A stretch of 64,000 nt of DNA from an uncultured Trichococcus sp. (GTDB lineage: Bacteria; Bacillota; Bacilli; Lactobacillales; Aerococcaceae), in contig NZ_OY760503.1 in the NCBI RefSeq assembly GCF_963663645.1, forward strand, positions 1,307,501 through 1,371,500, given 5' to 3'. The notes beneath the pieces are model-generated. The model was given only the letters and a program-made list of their open reading frames with translations, had not been told where the DNA came from and did not search any database. Numbering within the stretch: the first letter of the stretch is position 1; every line of letters begins with the position of its first letter. This document shows, piece after piece, positions 34,877 to 44,351 of the stretch. Position numbers and translations under genes: made by a program.

Positions 34877-35866
34877 ATGTATCAACCGGCACAAAACAGA
34901 TACGACAAAATGATCTATAACCGCGTAGGCAACAGCGGTCTGAAACTGCCTGCCATTTCCCTAGGGCTTTGGCATAACTTCGGCGAGGTGGATCTGTTCG
35001 ACAACTCGCGCAAAATGGTCCAACGCGCCTTCGATCTGGGGATCACCCATTTCGATTTGGCGAACAACTACGGTCCGCCTCCAGGCAGTGCGGAAGAAAC
35101 TTTCGGCAAGATTTTGAAAAAGGACTTCCTGCCTTACCGGGATGAGCTGATCATTTCCAGCAAGGCCGGCTACGATATGTGGCCCGGTCCTTATGGCGAA
35201 TGGGGCTCCAAAAAGTATTTGACGGCGAGCATTGATCAAAGCCTGAAACGGATGGGGCTTGATTATGTGGATATCTTTTATTCGCACCGCCCGGATCCGG
35301 AAACACCTTTCGAAGAGACTGCCCAAGCCTTGGATCTGATGGTCCGTCAAGGGAAAGCCCTGTATATCGGCATCTCCAACTATTCTGCGGAGCAGACAGC
35401 GGAAATAGCCGCCATCTTCAAAGATTTGAAGACGCCGTTCATCATCCACCAACCGGCCTACAACATGTACAACCGTTGGATCGAGGATGGTCTGCAGGAT
35501 GTGTTATCGGCCAATAAATTGGGTACCATCGCCTTCAGCCCGTTGGCGCAAGGCATGCTGACCGATCGCTATCTGCATGGCATTCCGGAAGATTCACGCG
35601 CGGGCAGACCGTCTTCACCGTTCCTGAACGCGGAGCGAGTGCAGGAAACCATCGAGAAATCACGCGCTCTGAACGAAATCGCCCAGAGACGCGGCCAAAC
35701 ATTGGCTGAGATGGCCGTTGCTTGGATTCTCCGTGACGGGAAAGTCACAAGCGTGCTGATCGGCGCCAGCAGAGTGAGCCAAATCGATGACAACGTGAAA
35801 GCATTGGAAAACCTTGAATTCACCAATGAAGAATTGGATGAAATCGAAGCAGTATTGGCAAAATAA
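34877..35866 (+). CDS. aldo/keto reductase, YghZ/L-glyceraldehyde-3-phosphate reductase type
   Basis: The 329-residue NADPH-dependent reductase has a (beta/alpha)8 fold. Catalytic tetrad residues are recognisable: Asp in THFDLANNYGPPPGSAEE with Tyr, Lys in LIISSKAGYDMWPGPYG, and His in DIFYSHRPDPETP. The GPPPG loop and WPGPYGEWGSKKYL segment match the YghZ group, which reduces L-glyceraldehyde 3-phosphate and methylglyoxal. It is monogenic, with GAGGTGATG before the start. Confidence 0.88.
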   Translation: MYQPAQNRYDKMIYNRVGNSGLKLPAISLGLWHNFGEVDLFDNSRKMVQRAFDLGITHFDLANNYGPPPGSAEETFGKILKKDFLPYRDELIISSKAGYDMWPGPYGEWGSKKYLTASIDQSLKRMGLDYVDIFYSHRPDPETPFEETAQALDLMVRQGKALYIGISNYSAEQTAEIAAIFKDLKTPFIIHQPAYNMYNRWIEDGLQDVLSANKLGTIAFSPLAQGMLTDRYLHGIPEDSRAGRPSSPFLNAERVQETIEKSRALNEIAQRRGQTLAEMAVAWILRDGKVTSVLIGASRVSQIDDNVKALENLEFTNEELDEIEAVLAK

Positions 35867-35875
35867 TGAAATAGG

Positions 35876-35922
35876 AACAGCTCCCCGAATGATGCAAGGC
35901 ATCGTTCTGGGAGCTGTTTTTT
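35876..35922 (+). terminator. terminator after the reductase
   Basis: AACAGCTCCC pairs with GGGAGCTGTT, followed by TTTT. Confidence 0.85.
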
Positions 35923-36106
35923 GTTGATTGGTTGATGCAGCTGCATCAGTGCACAGGCTCCTTGGACAGAAAATAGTATTACTATTTTGCAGAAATCTGC
36001 TTGCAGACAATCAGAATGTTGGGTAAAGTGAATAAGTACGCCCGGATTGTTCATTGGCTTTAATAAAATCGGGCCAGTATCGTTATCAATAGAAAGGGAA
36101 AGTGAT

Positions 36107-37000
36107 ATGACAGACAGAAGAAAGGGACAGATCGGACTTATTTTTGTGACGATGATATGGGGTTCAGGATTCGTCGTGAGCGCAATATCGTTGGAGTATT
36201 TCTCCCCATACCAAATATTGACCATGCGTTTTTTATTGGCATTTATACTGATGGGTGCAATTTTTTTCGGCCAGCTGAAGCATGCGACCAAAAAGACCTA
36301 TCTGAAAGGGATCGGCCTCGGAAGCATCCTTTACTTGGCTTTTTTGTTCCAGACGGTAGGGCTGGTCTATACGACACCTTCAAAGAATGCCTTCCTTACC
36401 GCATTCAATGTCGTGTTGGTGCCGTTCATAGGCGCATTGTTCTTCAAAAGGAAAGTGACGGCCCCGGCCATTGTGGGCGCGCTGTTATCGATCGGCGGCA
36501 TCGCCGTCATTTCCCTGACCGACTTCCACAGCGTAAACTTCGGGGATATGTTGACGCTGCTCTGCGCTTTGTTCTTTGCCTTGCAGATCATCTTCACAAA
36601 CCGGTTTGTGCTGGGTGAAAACATATACGCATTGACCACCATCCAGATGGGGACAGCCGCTGTGTTGGGAGTGATCGTATCCCTCGCTAGGGGAGAATTC
36701 GTGTTCGCTGCAGCCGGAGAAGGCTACTTTTCCATCTTTTACTTGGGAACGGTCAGCACGATGCTGGGCTTTCTGATCCAAACGGCCTCGCAGCAGTTCA
36801 CCAAAGAGACGGAAACGGCAATCATCCTGTCGATGGAGGCAGTATTCGGGATGGTCGCTTCCGCGCTTTTTCTGAGGGAAGCGATCACGCTGCGGATGCT
36901 TGTCGGAGCAGCGTTGATATTGGCTGGCGTGCTGGTGGTGGAACTGAAACCGAAAATAGCCCTGACAGACCGAAAATCGATTACGGATGTCCAAGACTAG
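36107..37000 (+). CDS. EamA-family (DMT) transporter
   Basis: The roughly 297-residue protein has ten hydrophobic helices arranged as two EamA repeats (residues about 5-140 and 150-285). It begins GQIGLIFVTMIWGSGFVVSA, typical of drug/metabolite exporters. The substrate is not predictable. Start ATG 36107 follows AAAGGGAAAGTG; the frame upstream to 36047 lacks a site. Confidence 0.85.
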   Translation: MTDRRKGQIGLIFVTMIWGSGFVVSAISLEYFSPYQILTMRFLLAFILMGAIFFGQLKHATKKTYLKGIGLGSILYLAFLFQTVGLVYTTPSKNAFLTAFNVVLVPFIGALFFKRKVTAPAIVGALLSIGGIAVISLTDFHSVNFGDMLTLLCALFFALQIIFTNRFVLGENIYALTTIQMGTAAVLGVIVSLARGEFVFAAAGEGYFSIFYLGTVSTMLGFLIQTASQQFTKETETAIILSMEAVFGMVASALFLREAITLRMLVGAALILAGVLVVELKPKIALTDRKSITDVQD

Positions 37001-37040
37001 AAAGGTACCGGACACGGCACAGGTCATGCGAAAGGCTAAA

Positions 37041-37172
37041 ATTTCCCGGTGAGGGGATTCTCGCCGGGAAATCGGACTCCAAGCGTCTGCGATTTCCCGA
37101 TGAGGCAATCTTCACCGGGAAATCGGATCCCTTCAGGCTAAAATTTACCGGTGAACCAGCCCTCGCCGGGTT
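37041..37172. repeat. three-unit hairpin array, TTTCCCGG type
   Basis: Hairpins ATTTCCCGG/CCGGGAAAT (37041-37072), GATTTCCCG/CGGGAAATC (37091-37124) and a looser ACCGG/CCGG unit (37142-37172). The CCGG/CCGA cores lie at 37046, 37097 and 37148, exactly 51 bp apart. It is between the convergent EamA and galM genes. Confidence 0.8.
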
Positions 37173-37195
37173 TTATGCGGCTATCAACATGCAAT

Positions 37196-37244
37196 AAAAG
37201 AAGGTGGACCGTAAATCCGGATGATTTACGGTCCACCTTCTTTT
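37196..37244. terminator. 21-bp bidirectional terminator
   Basis: A perfect 21-bp stem (37196-37216 with 37224-37244) with A run on the left and T run on the right ends both the EamA and galM transcripts. Confidence 0.9.
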
Positions 37245-37252
37245 GTTAACAA

Positions 37253-38302
37253 TCAGTCCTGCACTTCAAATTTGTAGATTGTTTCAGCCGAATAGACTTC
37301 ATCCGGTCGGAGCGTGATGTCGCCGAAGCCTTCCTGGTTGATGGCGTCAGGTAAAGCCTGCGTCTCCAGAGTGATACCTGCATACTGGATGACCGGGTTG
37401 CCGGCGATCGTGTATTTATCCACCTCGCCGTTATGCATAAAAATCACGACGCAATCCTGATCTGTGTACATTTTGACGCTTCGGCCGGATTCAGCATCGC
37501 TAAGGATCGCATCTGGTTCTCCATCCTCGTGCTGCAGCAGGAACGGATGGTCGAAGCCGGCGACTTTTTGGGTCTGCGGATGGTTCTGCTCAGCAGCAAC
37601 CGCAAGCTTACCTGCGCTGCGGAAATCAAACGGGGTCCCTTCCGCAGGCAACAAGGCGCCAGAAGGAAGGTTTTCGTCGCTCAATTCGGCAAAAGCCGTG
37701 CTGTTCAGTTGCAGCTCGTGCTGCAGGATCGGTTTGTTGATGTCGCCGCTCAGGTTGAAATAGACATGGTTCGTCGGGTTGAACAAGGTCGCTTGATCGG
37801 TTGTGGCCCGATAAGTGACTTTCCATTCACTATCGGAAGTGAGCGTGTAGCTGACCGTTACCGAAAGTGTTCCAGGATAGCCATTGGCGCCGTCTGCATC
37901 GATTGTTGTGAAGTGGATGCTGGCCTCGTCAGCGGATGCCTGTACCTCCGCATCCCAGACAAGCGTATCCAATCCGGCCGGGCCGCCGTGGAGTTGATTG
38001 CCTCCTTCATTCACGACCACTTGATGCGCTGTTCCGTCCAAATCAAAAGCCCCTTTGGTGATGCGTCCGGCAACCCGGCCGATAGTGGCTCCGTAATACG
38101 GTCGATGCGTCACGTAATCATCCAATGAATCCATCGCCAAAATAACGTTCTCCGTCTTTCCGTTTTTATCCGGCATCAAAAGTTCCGTGATGGTGGCGCC
38201 GTAGGTCATTGCTGTAAGGGAGATGCCGTTCGGATTCATCAAGGTATAAGCCACGACATCCTTTCCGTGAGCTTGCCCGATTATTTCTTCAGATACTTTC
38301 AT
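37253..38302 (-). CDS. galM: aldose 1-epimerase
   Basis: The 349-residue mutarotase interconverts alpha and beta anomers of glucose or galactose. Family motifs are GRVAGRITKGAF, NEGGNQLHGGPAGLD, NPTNHVYFNLSG and the catalytic glutamate in GITLETQALPDAIN. It stands alone, with AGGAGAG before ATG. A cre-like site upstream suggests carbon catabolite control. Confidence 0.92.
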   Translation of the reverse strand: MKVSEEIIGQAHGKDVVAYTLMNPNGISLTAMTYGATITELLMPDKNGKTENVILAMDSLDDYVTHRPYYGATIGRVAGRITKGAFDLDGTAHQVVVNEGGNQLHGGPAGLDTLVWDAEVQASADEASIHFTTIDADGANGYPGTLSVTVSYTLTSDSEWKVTYRATTDQATLFNPTNHVYFNLSGDINKPILQHELQLNSTAFAELSDENLPSGALLPAEGTPFDFRSAGKLAVAAEQNHPQTQKVAGFDHPFLLQHEDGEPDAILSDAESGRSVKMYTDQDCVVIFMHNGEVDKYTIAGNPVIQYAGITLETQALPDAINQEGFGDITLRPDEVYSAETIYKFEVQD

Positions 38303-38391
38303 TTTGTTTCCACTCTCCTGATTGTTTAGTGTAAGGCGAAGTAATCAATCCGCTATATTTTACTTGGAATTCTATTTAAGTTCCCTCTCTA

Positions 38392-38406
38392 TTGTAAGCG
38401 TTTGAT
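38392..38406. promoter_or_regulatory. cre-like site upstream of galM
   Basis: TTGTAAGCGTTTGAT matches WTGNAANCGNWNNCW at all but one defined position. The 350-bp galM-fructokinase gap otherwise contains AT-rich promoter sequence and a TATAAT at 38531-38536 facing the fructokinase gene. Confidence 0.4.
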
Positions 38407-38653
38407 TTACCCGAAGCAATAAAAATAGTAAAATATTTGATAAATTAAGTGAAAATTTACTGATGCCTATAAATTCATCAAAAAAAGTGCCGAATTAAAG
38501 CAGAAAATGTCTGAAAAACATGATTCAGGCAACTGAAAGCGGTATAATAGGATGAGGTGCGAGTATGCTGTTCCATGACAAATCGGACAGGTGTCGAAAG
38601 GGATCCGGTGGTGGCAACGCACGCGAAAACTAACCAATTGGAGTGATAAATTT

Positions 38654-39514
38654 ATGCTAGTAGGTGGAATTGAAGCAGGCGGAACAAAATTTGTGTGCGC
38701 TGTCGGGAATGAAAAAAATGAGTTGTTGGAACGGGTTGCTTTCCCGACCACTACGCCGGAAGAAACACTGGAGCAGGTGTTTGCTTTCTTTGATCGTTTT
38801 GATTTAGCTGCAATCGGAATCGGTTCCTTTGGTCCGATCGATGTCAATAAAGACTCGGAAACATATGGCCATATTCTTTCTACACCAAAGTTGGCTTGGA
38901 AAGATTTTGATTTCCTGGGTGCCATGAAAGCAAGATATGCTGTTCCGATGGGGTGGACTACGGATGTGAACGGTGCTGCTTTAGGGGAATCCGCTTTGGG
39001 CGCTGCAAAAGGGATGAAGAACATCATGTACATCACAATCGGCACAGGTGTTGGAGCCGGTGCGATCGTCGATGGAAAAATACTGGAAGGCATCGGGCAT
39101 CCGGAAATGGGGCATATACTGGTGCGGCCGCACGAACATGACCACTATGAAGGTTTCTGCCCTTACCACGGCAACTGCCTCGAAGGCATGGCAGCCGGTC
39201 CTTCAATCGACGGACGTCTGGGGAAAGCCGGTAAAGACGTTGAACCTACTGATGCGGTCTGGGATTACATCGCTTATTATATCGCGCAAGCTTTGGAAGC
39301 CTACACGGTCATTCTGCGTCCGGAGCGGATTGTATTGGGCGGTGGCGTCATGAAGGTCCCTGGTATGCTTGATAATATCAAAGGGAAATTTACGAAGCTG
39401 CTTGCCGACTATGTGCCGGTCCCTGCTGTCGATGATTACCTCGTGACACCAGGCTTGGGCGACGATGCCGGCATAACCGGTGCGATCATATTAGCGAATG
39501 AAGTGAAAGCTTAA
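38654..39514 (+). CDS. scrK: ROK-family fructokinase
   Basis: The 286-residue sugar kinase has the N-terminal phosphate loop GGIEAGGTKFVCAVG, catalytic aspartate in TTDVNGAALGESALG, and GTGVGAGAIVDG. A zinc-binding segment follows: HPEMGHILVRPHEHD, then FCPYHGNCLEGMAAG with His and three Cys ligands. This matches the B. subtilis GmuE/YdhR fructokinases. It phosphorylates fructose to fructose 6-phosphate, the product of ManA encoded next door in convergent orientation. Start ATG has TGGAGTG upstream. Confidence 0.87.
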   Translation: MLVGGIEAGGTKFVCAVGNEKNELLERVAFPTTTPEETLEQVFAFFDRFDLAAIGIGSFGPIDVNKDSETYGHILSTPKLAWKDFDFLGAMKARYAVPMGWTTDVNGAALGESALGAAKGMKNIMYITIGTGVGAGAIVDGKILEGIGHPEMGHILVRPHEHDHYEGFCPYHGNCLEGMAAGPSIDGRLGKAGKDVEPTDAVWDYIAYYIAQALEAYTVILRPERIVLGGGVMKVPGMLDNIKGKFTKLLADYVPVPAVDDYLVTPGLGDDAGITGAIILANEVKA

Positions 39515-39535
39515 AAAATATCGGATAGACAACAG

Positions 39536-39588
39536 AAAAAGCGGCCCCTTCCCGACGAAGCTATCGTCAGGAAGGGGTCGCTTCTCTT
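39536..39588. terminator. terminator between fructokinase and manA
   Basis: AAGCGGCCCCTTCC pairs with GGAAGGGGTCGCTT around a CGAC/GTCG inner stem, followed by TCTCTTTT. Confidence 0.8.
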
Positions 39589-39599
39589 TTGCGCTTTTC

Positions 39600-40559
39600 T
39601 TAGCTGTTTTTCGGGCCGGGAGTGGAGGCGATCAGTCCTATCTTGCCGGATAAGGACCAAGCCGAAACGGTCGCAGGCAGGATAAAGTGATCGCCTTTTT
39701 GCAATGGATAGGTTTTTCCGTCGACAGTCAGGCTGCCGCTGCCTTCGATGACGCTTCCCAAGGTGTAGGGATCCGTCTTTTTGAAGGCCATTTCCGAAAG
39801 GATGTCCCACTTGTAGACAGTGAAATAGTCGCTTTCGATGAAAGTAGTCACGGTATTGCCGTCCACTGTGGTTGTTTCGAAATGGTTCGCAGGATCTTTA
39901 TGCGGGATCATCGACACATCGATGGATTGTTGGATGTGCAGGTCGCGGGTGTTGCCCTGATCGTCCTTGCGGTCGAAGTCATAGACACGGTAAGTCGTGT
40001 TGCTGCTCTGTTGCGTCTCCAGAATCATGATGCCGCCGCCGATGGCATGGATGGTGCCGCTCGGAACGAAGAAGAAGTCGCCTTTCTTCACTTTGACGTG
40101 GCGCAGCAGTCCATCCCAGTTGCCTGCAGCAACCATTTCGGAGAACTGTTCTTTTGTTTGGGCATTGTGTCCGTAGATGATTTCGGCATCCTTATCGGCA
40201 TCGATGATGTACCAGCATTCCGTTTTTCCGAGCTCGCCTTCATGCTCCAGTCCGTAGGCATCATCCGGATGCACTTGAACGGATAGGGCTTCCGCCGCAT
40301 CGATGATTTTGGTCAGCAATGGAAAGACGGGTGAAGTCGGATTTTCGAACAGTTCAGGATGCTCCGAGTAGAGGACGTCCAGTTTGGTGCCGGCGTAGGG
40401 ACCGTTCTCCACGGCTCCGGTACCATCGGGATGGGCGCTGATGGCCCAGCATTCCCCGGTATGGTCGCTGGGGATGTCATACCCGTAGATGTCGCGCAGC
40501 TTGGTGCCGCCCCAAATTTTTTCTTGCAGGACAGGTTGGATAAACAATGGCTCTTGCAT
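39600..40559 (-). CDS. manA: mannose-6-phosphate isomerase, class I
   Basis: The 319-residue cupin enzyme interconverts mannose 6-phosphate and fructose 6-phosphate. Zinc-binding motifs visible are VQVHPDDAYGLEHE, GKTECWYII and PSGTIHAIGGGIMILE. It follows the GntR regulator by 21 bp and so probably shares its transcript. The start has AGGAGG. Confidence 0.93.
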   Translation of the reverse strand: MQEPLFIQPVLQEKIWGGTKLRDIYGYDIPSDHTGECWAISAHPDGTGAVENGPYAGTKLDVLYSEHPELFENPTSPVFPLLTKIIDAAEALSVQVHPDDAYGLEHEGELGKTECWYIIDADKDAEIIYGHNAQTKEQFSEMVAAGNWDGLLRHVKVKKGDFFFVPSGTIHAIGGGIMILETQQSSNTTYRVYDFDRKDDQGNTRDLHIQQSIDVSMIPHKDPANHFETTTVDGNTVTTFIESDYFTVYKWDILSEMAFKKTDPYTLGSVIEGSGSLTVDGKTYPLQKGDHFILPATVSAWSLSGKIGLIASTPGPKNS

Positions 40560-40580
40560 ATTTTTCCTCCTAATATTTTG

Positions 40581-41294
40581 CTATTGTTTAATAATGTCGG
40601 TGATGGTGTAGGAACGTGTATCGAAGCGGCTGCGGGAAGTCGAGTATTCGAAAGGTGTCCCGTTGGTAAGGTAAACGACTTGTTCCACTTCAAGGATTGG
40701 AGTATGTGCATCACAAACCAATTCTTGGCAATCCAGTTCATTTGATCGATCAGCGTGGATTTTCCGGTAGGCCCCGCCAATTCTCAGTCCCAACGTATCG
40801 CGGATATGATCGTAAATGGAACGGTGGATGATGTCCTCAGTAAGGTCCTTTACCAAGCTGGCCACAAAATAGGTGTTTTCCAGTATGTAGGGTTTGTCGT
40901 CAATGATTCTCAGACGCTGTAGATGGTAGACAGGTTGATTATCCTCCAGCATCAACAAGGTTTGGATATTTTTTGGAGGGAACAGGATATCAAAAAGGAT
41001 GATTTTACTCTTTACAGTTTTATTCGGAAACTGTTTGGACAAGCCGGCGTATTCATCGGCTTTGGAATCTCCGCTGTTCCAAAGAGCGCTTTTGATGACA
41101 AAAGTACCGACACCCCGTTTACGGAAAATCAGTCCCTCCATTGCGATCATGTCGATGGCTTTCTTTAAAGTCATCCGGCTGACGCCAAATTCTTCCGCCA
41201 AAGCGATCTGATCAGGGAGCATTTCATCTTCCGCATATTCGCCATCAGCGATGCGACGCCGCAGTTCATCTGCGATTTCTTCATATTTTTTCAT
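40581..41294 (-). CDS. GntR-family regulator with UTRA domain
   Basis: The 237-residue regulator has an N-terminal winged helix (residues 1-70; PDQIALAEEFGVSRMTLKKA) and a C-terminal UTRA ligand-binding domain (about residues 95-230). This HutC/BglR-type group senses sugar phosphates. It lies between manA and the PTS/beta-glucosidase genes, all on the same strand, so it probably represses the beta-glucoside genes upstream and perhaps itself. Ribosome binding site GGGAGG. Confidence 0.88.
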   Translation of the reverse strand: MKKYEEIADELRRRIADGEYAEDEMLPDQIALAEEFGVSRMTLKKAIDMIAMEGLIFRKRGVGTFVIKSALWNSGDSKADEYAGLSKQFPNKTVKSKIILFDILFPPKNIQTLLMLEDNQPVYHLQRLRIIDDKPYILENTYFVASLVKDLTEDIIHRSIYDHIRDTLGLRIGGAYRKIHADRSNELDCQELVCDAHTPILEVEQVVYLTNGTPFEYSTSRSRFDTRSYTITDIIKQ

Positions 41295-41409
41295 AAGGGT
41301 AAGTCCTCCCAGAAATTAAACGATCTCAACCACCATTATACCGTAACGGTTGCGCCTGAAACAAGGCGTCCTTGCTTTTGGGAAAAGTTGAATTGGAACG
41401 ATAGTTGTC

Positions 41410-41439
41410 AAAAAAGCCCGAAGCGTTTTGCTTCGGGCC
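41410..41439 (-). terminator. terminator of the bglA-celB operon
   Basis: GCCCGAAGC-gttttG loop-GCTTCGGGC, with a T run on the minus strand. It separates celB from the gntR-manA unit. Confidence 0.85.
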
Positions 41440-41458
41440 TTCATTTCGGGAAAAGCGA

Positions 41459-42742
41459 TTACACAGCTTCCTCGACAGTGAGAGCCAAATTCGCTTTATC
41501 GACAACTTTCAGGAATGGATACCACATCACTCCGACGATTGCGAAGTCAATCAATTGCAGCACGCCGCCCATGATGGAGTTTGTGGCCATCATACCGCTG
41601 AAGAACAATGGAACAGTCCATGGAACCGTTACGCCTGTTGGAGTAGGGAACAGACCGGATGCCATTGATAAGTAGTTTACGGTCGTTACGATCAGTGGTG
41701 TCAAAATCCAAGGGATAGCGATGGATGCGTTCAATACAATCGGTAAACCGAAGATGACGGGTTCGTTTACGTTGAACAAGCCAGGTCCGATCGCCAGACG
41801 ACCGATGTCCTTCATTTGTCTGCTCTTCATGACGAACGCCATCAAGATGACTACCATCAACGTCATACCGGAACCACCCAGACCGACTGTGAATGTTTCC
41901 ATGAATGGTTTTGTGATGATGTGCGGCAGTGCTTCGCCAGCTTTAAAAGCATCCAAGTTTTCCAAAGCCAAGGTATTCCAGATCGGATCCATGACGGAGT
42001 TGACGATGATTTGGCCATGTAAGCCGAAGAACCAAAGGATCTGGATAAAGAACAAGGAAACCAAGGTTGCAGGTAAGCTGCTTCCCAATCCGACAAGTGG
42101 TTTTTGGATGACGGTATAGACAACGTCATGCAAGTTTGTTGTAAAGACGCCAGAAACCAATGCACTAAGCATCAGGAAAATAGTAAGTGTAGAAATTGCC
42201 GGAATCAGGGCAGCAAATGAGCGGGAAACGGCATCGGGAACACCTTCAGGCATTTTGATGACAATCCCTTTTTTGGTGATACGAACATAGATTTCAGCCG
42301 CAAGGAAAGCAGCCAACATTCCGATGAACATGCCTTTTGCGCCTAAACGATCCAAGGACAGCGCACCGTTTATTTCAACACCGTCTGCAGTCGTAAAGCT
42401 GAAAGGAGTCAAAATCAGGTAGGATGCCAGTGAAACAGCGCCACCGAAGACACCGTCCTCATCATAGGAACGGGTCAGGTAATAACCGATTCCGAAAGTG
42501 ATGAAAATGGTCATGATGGACATGGTCGCGTTTTGTCCGTTTCCGAATAGGCCGCCGAGCGTTCCTTTCATGTCGTCGCTCCAGAAGGGCAAGTTATTAA
42601 GCACCACTACGATGGAACCGAACATCGTCAGCGGGAAAGAAAGCATAAAAGCGTCACGCAATACTGCCAAGTATCTGTTTGAGCCGAGTTTGCCGGCAAT
42701 CGGAGTCAATTTTTCGGCTAAATTATCAATAAAATTATTCAT
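41459..42742 (-). CDS. celB: PTS cellobiose/lichenan transporter EIIC
   Basis: The 427-residue membrane protein of the lactose/cellobiose (Lac family) EIIC group has about ten helices and segments FGSIVVVLNNLPFW, ISTLTIFLMLSALVSG and FFGLHGQIIVNSVMDPIWN. It translocates beta-glucosides during phosphorylation by EIIA and EIIB subunits, which are not encoded in this window. It is 25 bp downstream of bglA in one operon. Confidence 0.9.
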   Translation of the reverse strand: MNNFIDNLAEKLTPIAGKLGSNRYLAVLRDAFMLSFPLTMFGSIVVVLNNLPFWSDDMKGTLGGLFGNGQNATMSIMTIFITFGIGYYLTRSYDEDGVFGGAVSLASYLILTPFSFTTADGVEINGALSLDRLGAKGMFIGMLAAFLAAEIYVRITKKGIVIKMPEGVPDAVSRSFAALIPAISTLTIFLMLSALVSGVFTTNLHDVVYTVIQKPLVGLGSSLPATLVSLFFIQILWFFGLHGQIIVNSVMDPIWNTLALENLDAFKAGEALPHIITKPFMETFTVGLGGSGMTLMVVILMAFVMKSRQMKDIGRLAIGPGLFNVNEPVIFGLPIVLNASIAIPWILTPLIVTTVNYLSMASGLFPTPTGVTVPWTVPLFFSGMMATNSIMGGVLQLIDFAIVGVMWYPFLKVVDKANLALTVEEAV

Positions 42743-42767
42743 TAGTCATTTTCCTCTCTTAGAAAAC

Positions 42768-44162
42768 TTATGCGTCAAAACCGTTGTTGTCTGAAACATC
42801 TTTGAACCAGTAGCCACTCTTTTTGATTGTGCGTTTTCCTTCTTCCGCCAGATCAACCGCAATGAATCCGTAACGGTTTTTGTAGGCGTTGGTCCAGGAC
42901 CAGTTATCCATGCACGTCCACATGTGATAGCCGTTCACATTGCAGCCTTCCTGCAACGCTTGATGGACATATTTAAGATGATCTTGGACAAATTCGATAC
43001 GGTAATCATCTTCAATCATGCCGTCCGCGTTGATGAAGCGCTCTTCGCCTTCCACGCCCATCCCGTTTTCGGAAATGAAACATGGAAGGTTGCCGTAGTT
43101 GTCACGAACATTGATCAGGCAATCGTAAATGCCTTTTTCGTAGATTTCCCAACCGCGGTACGGATTCATTTTCCGTTCCGGCCAGATGTAGTTGTCGAAG
43201 TAATCATCCGGCATCGGCTTATCCGATAAGCGTTCTGTGCTTTCTTTTTTCATGATGCGTCTTGGCTGATAGTAATTGATCCCCAGAATGTCGATGGTAT
43301 TATTTTTGATGAGTTCTAATTCCGATTGCGTATATTCCGGAAGATAATCCAATTCCTTCAACAGTGAAACCAAATCCTCAGGGAAGGTGCCTTTGATGGC
43401 AGGATCCAAGAAGGAGCGGTTGAAGAAGGCATCAGCGAGACGGGCTGCCTTGACGTCTTCAGGATCGTTCTCATTGCGCGGATAACTAGGCGTCAGGTTG
43501 AGGATGATGCCGATTTGCCCGTCAAGATTCAGTTCATGATAAATTTTGATTGCCTTCGCGCTTGCCAGTGTTTCGTGATAAGCGACTTGAGCGGCTTTTT
43601 TCATGTCCACAATACTAGGGTAGTGGAATTGATAGAGATAGCCGCCTTCGACCGGAACGATCGGTTCATTGTTGGTGAACCATTTCTTTACGCGGTCGCC
43701 GAACAGTTCGAAGCAGATGCGTGCGTAATCCGCATAGGCATCCACAACTTCTTTGCTTTCCCAGCCTCCTTTCTGTTGTAATGACAACGGCATATCAAAG
43801 TGATAAAGATTCATGAAAGGTTCGATGCCGTTGGCCAGCAACTCGTCGATGTAGCTGTTGTAGAACACCACCGCTTCCGAATTGATTGCGCCGGTTCCGT
43901 CCGGAATCAAACGGCTCCATTGTATGGAAGTACGGTAGGTAGTGTGTCCCGTCTTTTTCATGAGTGCTATATCTTCTTTGTAGCGATTGTACACGTAGGA
44001 TGTGTCTTCAGGACCGACCTGGTTGAAGAAAAGCTCAGGGTTCTGCTTGTACCAATGATCCCAGATGTTTTCACCTTTGCCGTCTCCGGGTATCGTGCCC
44101 TCTGTCTGTGGTCCGCTTGCTGCCGATCCCCACCAAAAACCTGCAGGAAATTCGTATTTCAT
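42768..44162 (-). CDS. bglA: GH1 6-phospho-beta-glucosidase
   Basis: The 464-residue family 1 glycoside hydrolase has acid/base Glu166 in WFTNNEPIVPVEGG and the nucleophile glutamate in CFISENGMGVEG. It has the N-terminal signature FPAGFWWGSAASGPQTEG. It hydrolyses phosphorylated beta-glucosides delivered by the adjacent EIIC. It is the first gene of the operon, behind a consensus promoter with an overlapping cre. Confidence 0.93.
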   Translation of the reverse strand: MKYEFPAGFWWGSAASGPQTEGTIPGDGKGENIWDHWYKQNPELFFNQVGPEDTSYVYNRYKEDIALMKKTGHTTYRTSIQWSRLIPDGTGAINSEAVVFYNSYIDELLANGIEPFMNLYHFDMPLSLQQKGGWESKEVVDAYADYARICFELFGDRVKKWFTNNEPIVPVEGGYLYQFHYPSIVDMKKAAQVAYHETLASAKAIKIYHELNLDGQIGIILNLTPSYPRNENDPEDVKAARLADAFFNRSFLDPAIKGTFPEDLVSLLKELDYLPEYTQSELELIKNNTIDILGINYYQPRRIMKKESTERLSDKPMPDDYFDNYIWPERKMNPYRGWEIYEKGIYDCLINVRDNYGNLPCFISENGMGVEGEERFINADGMIEDDYRIEFVQDHLKYVHQALQEGCNVNGYHMWTCMDNWSWTNAYKNRYGFIAVDLAEEGKRTIKKSGYWFKDVSDNNGFDA

Positions 44163-44205
44163 CTAAACAACTCCATTTCTATGTCTATACATAACTTCGA
44201 AGAGA

Positions 44206-44243
44206 ATTATACAAAACAATAAAAGGAAATGCAATCGATTTCA
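44206..44243 (-). promoter_or_regulatory. promoter of bglA-celB with cre over the -35
   Basis: On the minus strand TTGCAT (44229-44234), 17 bp, TATAAT (44206-44211). TGCAATCGATTTCA (44230-44243) matches 13 of 14 cre positions and overlaps the -35, so CcpA would block RNA polymerase. Confidence 0.75.
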
Positions 44244-44351
44244 ATGGAAAATATATATTTTAATTATTTCTCAATTATTTCCGCCTTTTAGCGAGAATTA
44301 GTACCAAGATTATGGTATAAAAAGAACAAACAGGTTTGGAGGCGATAGGTG

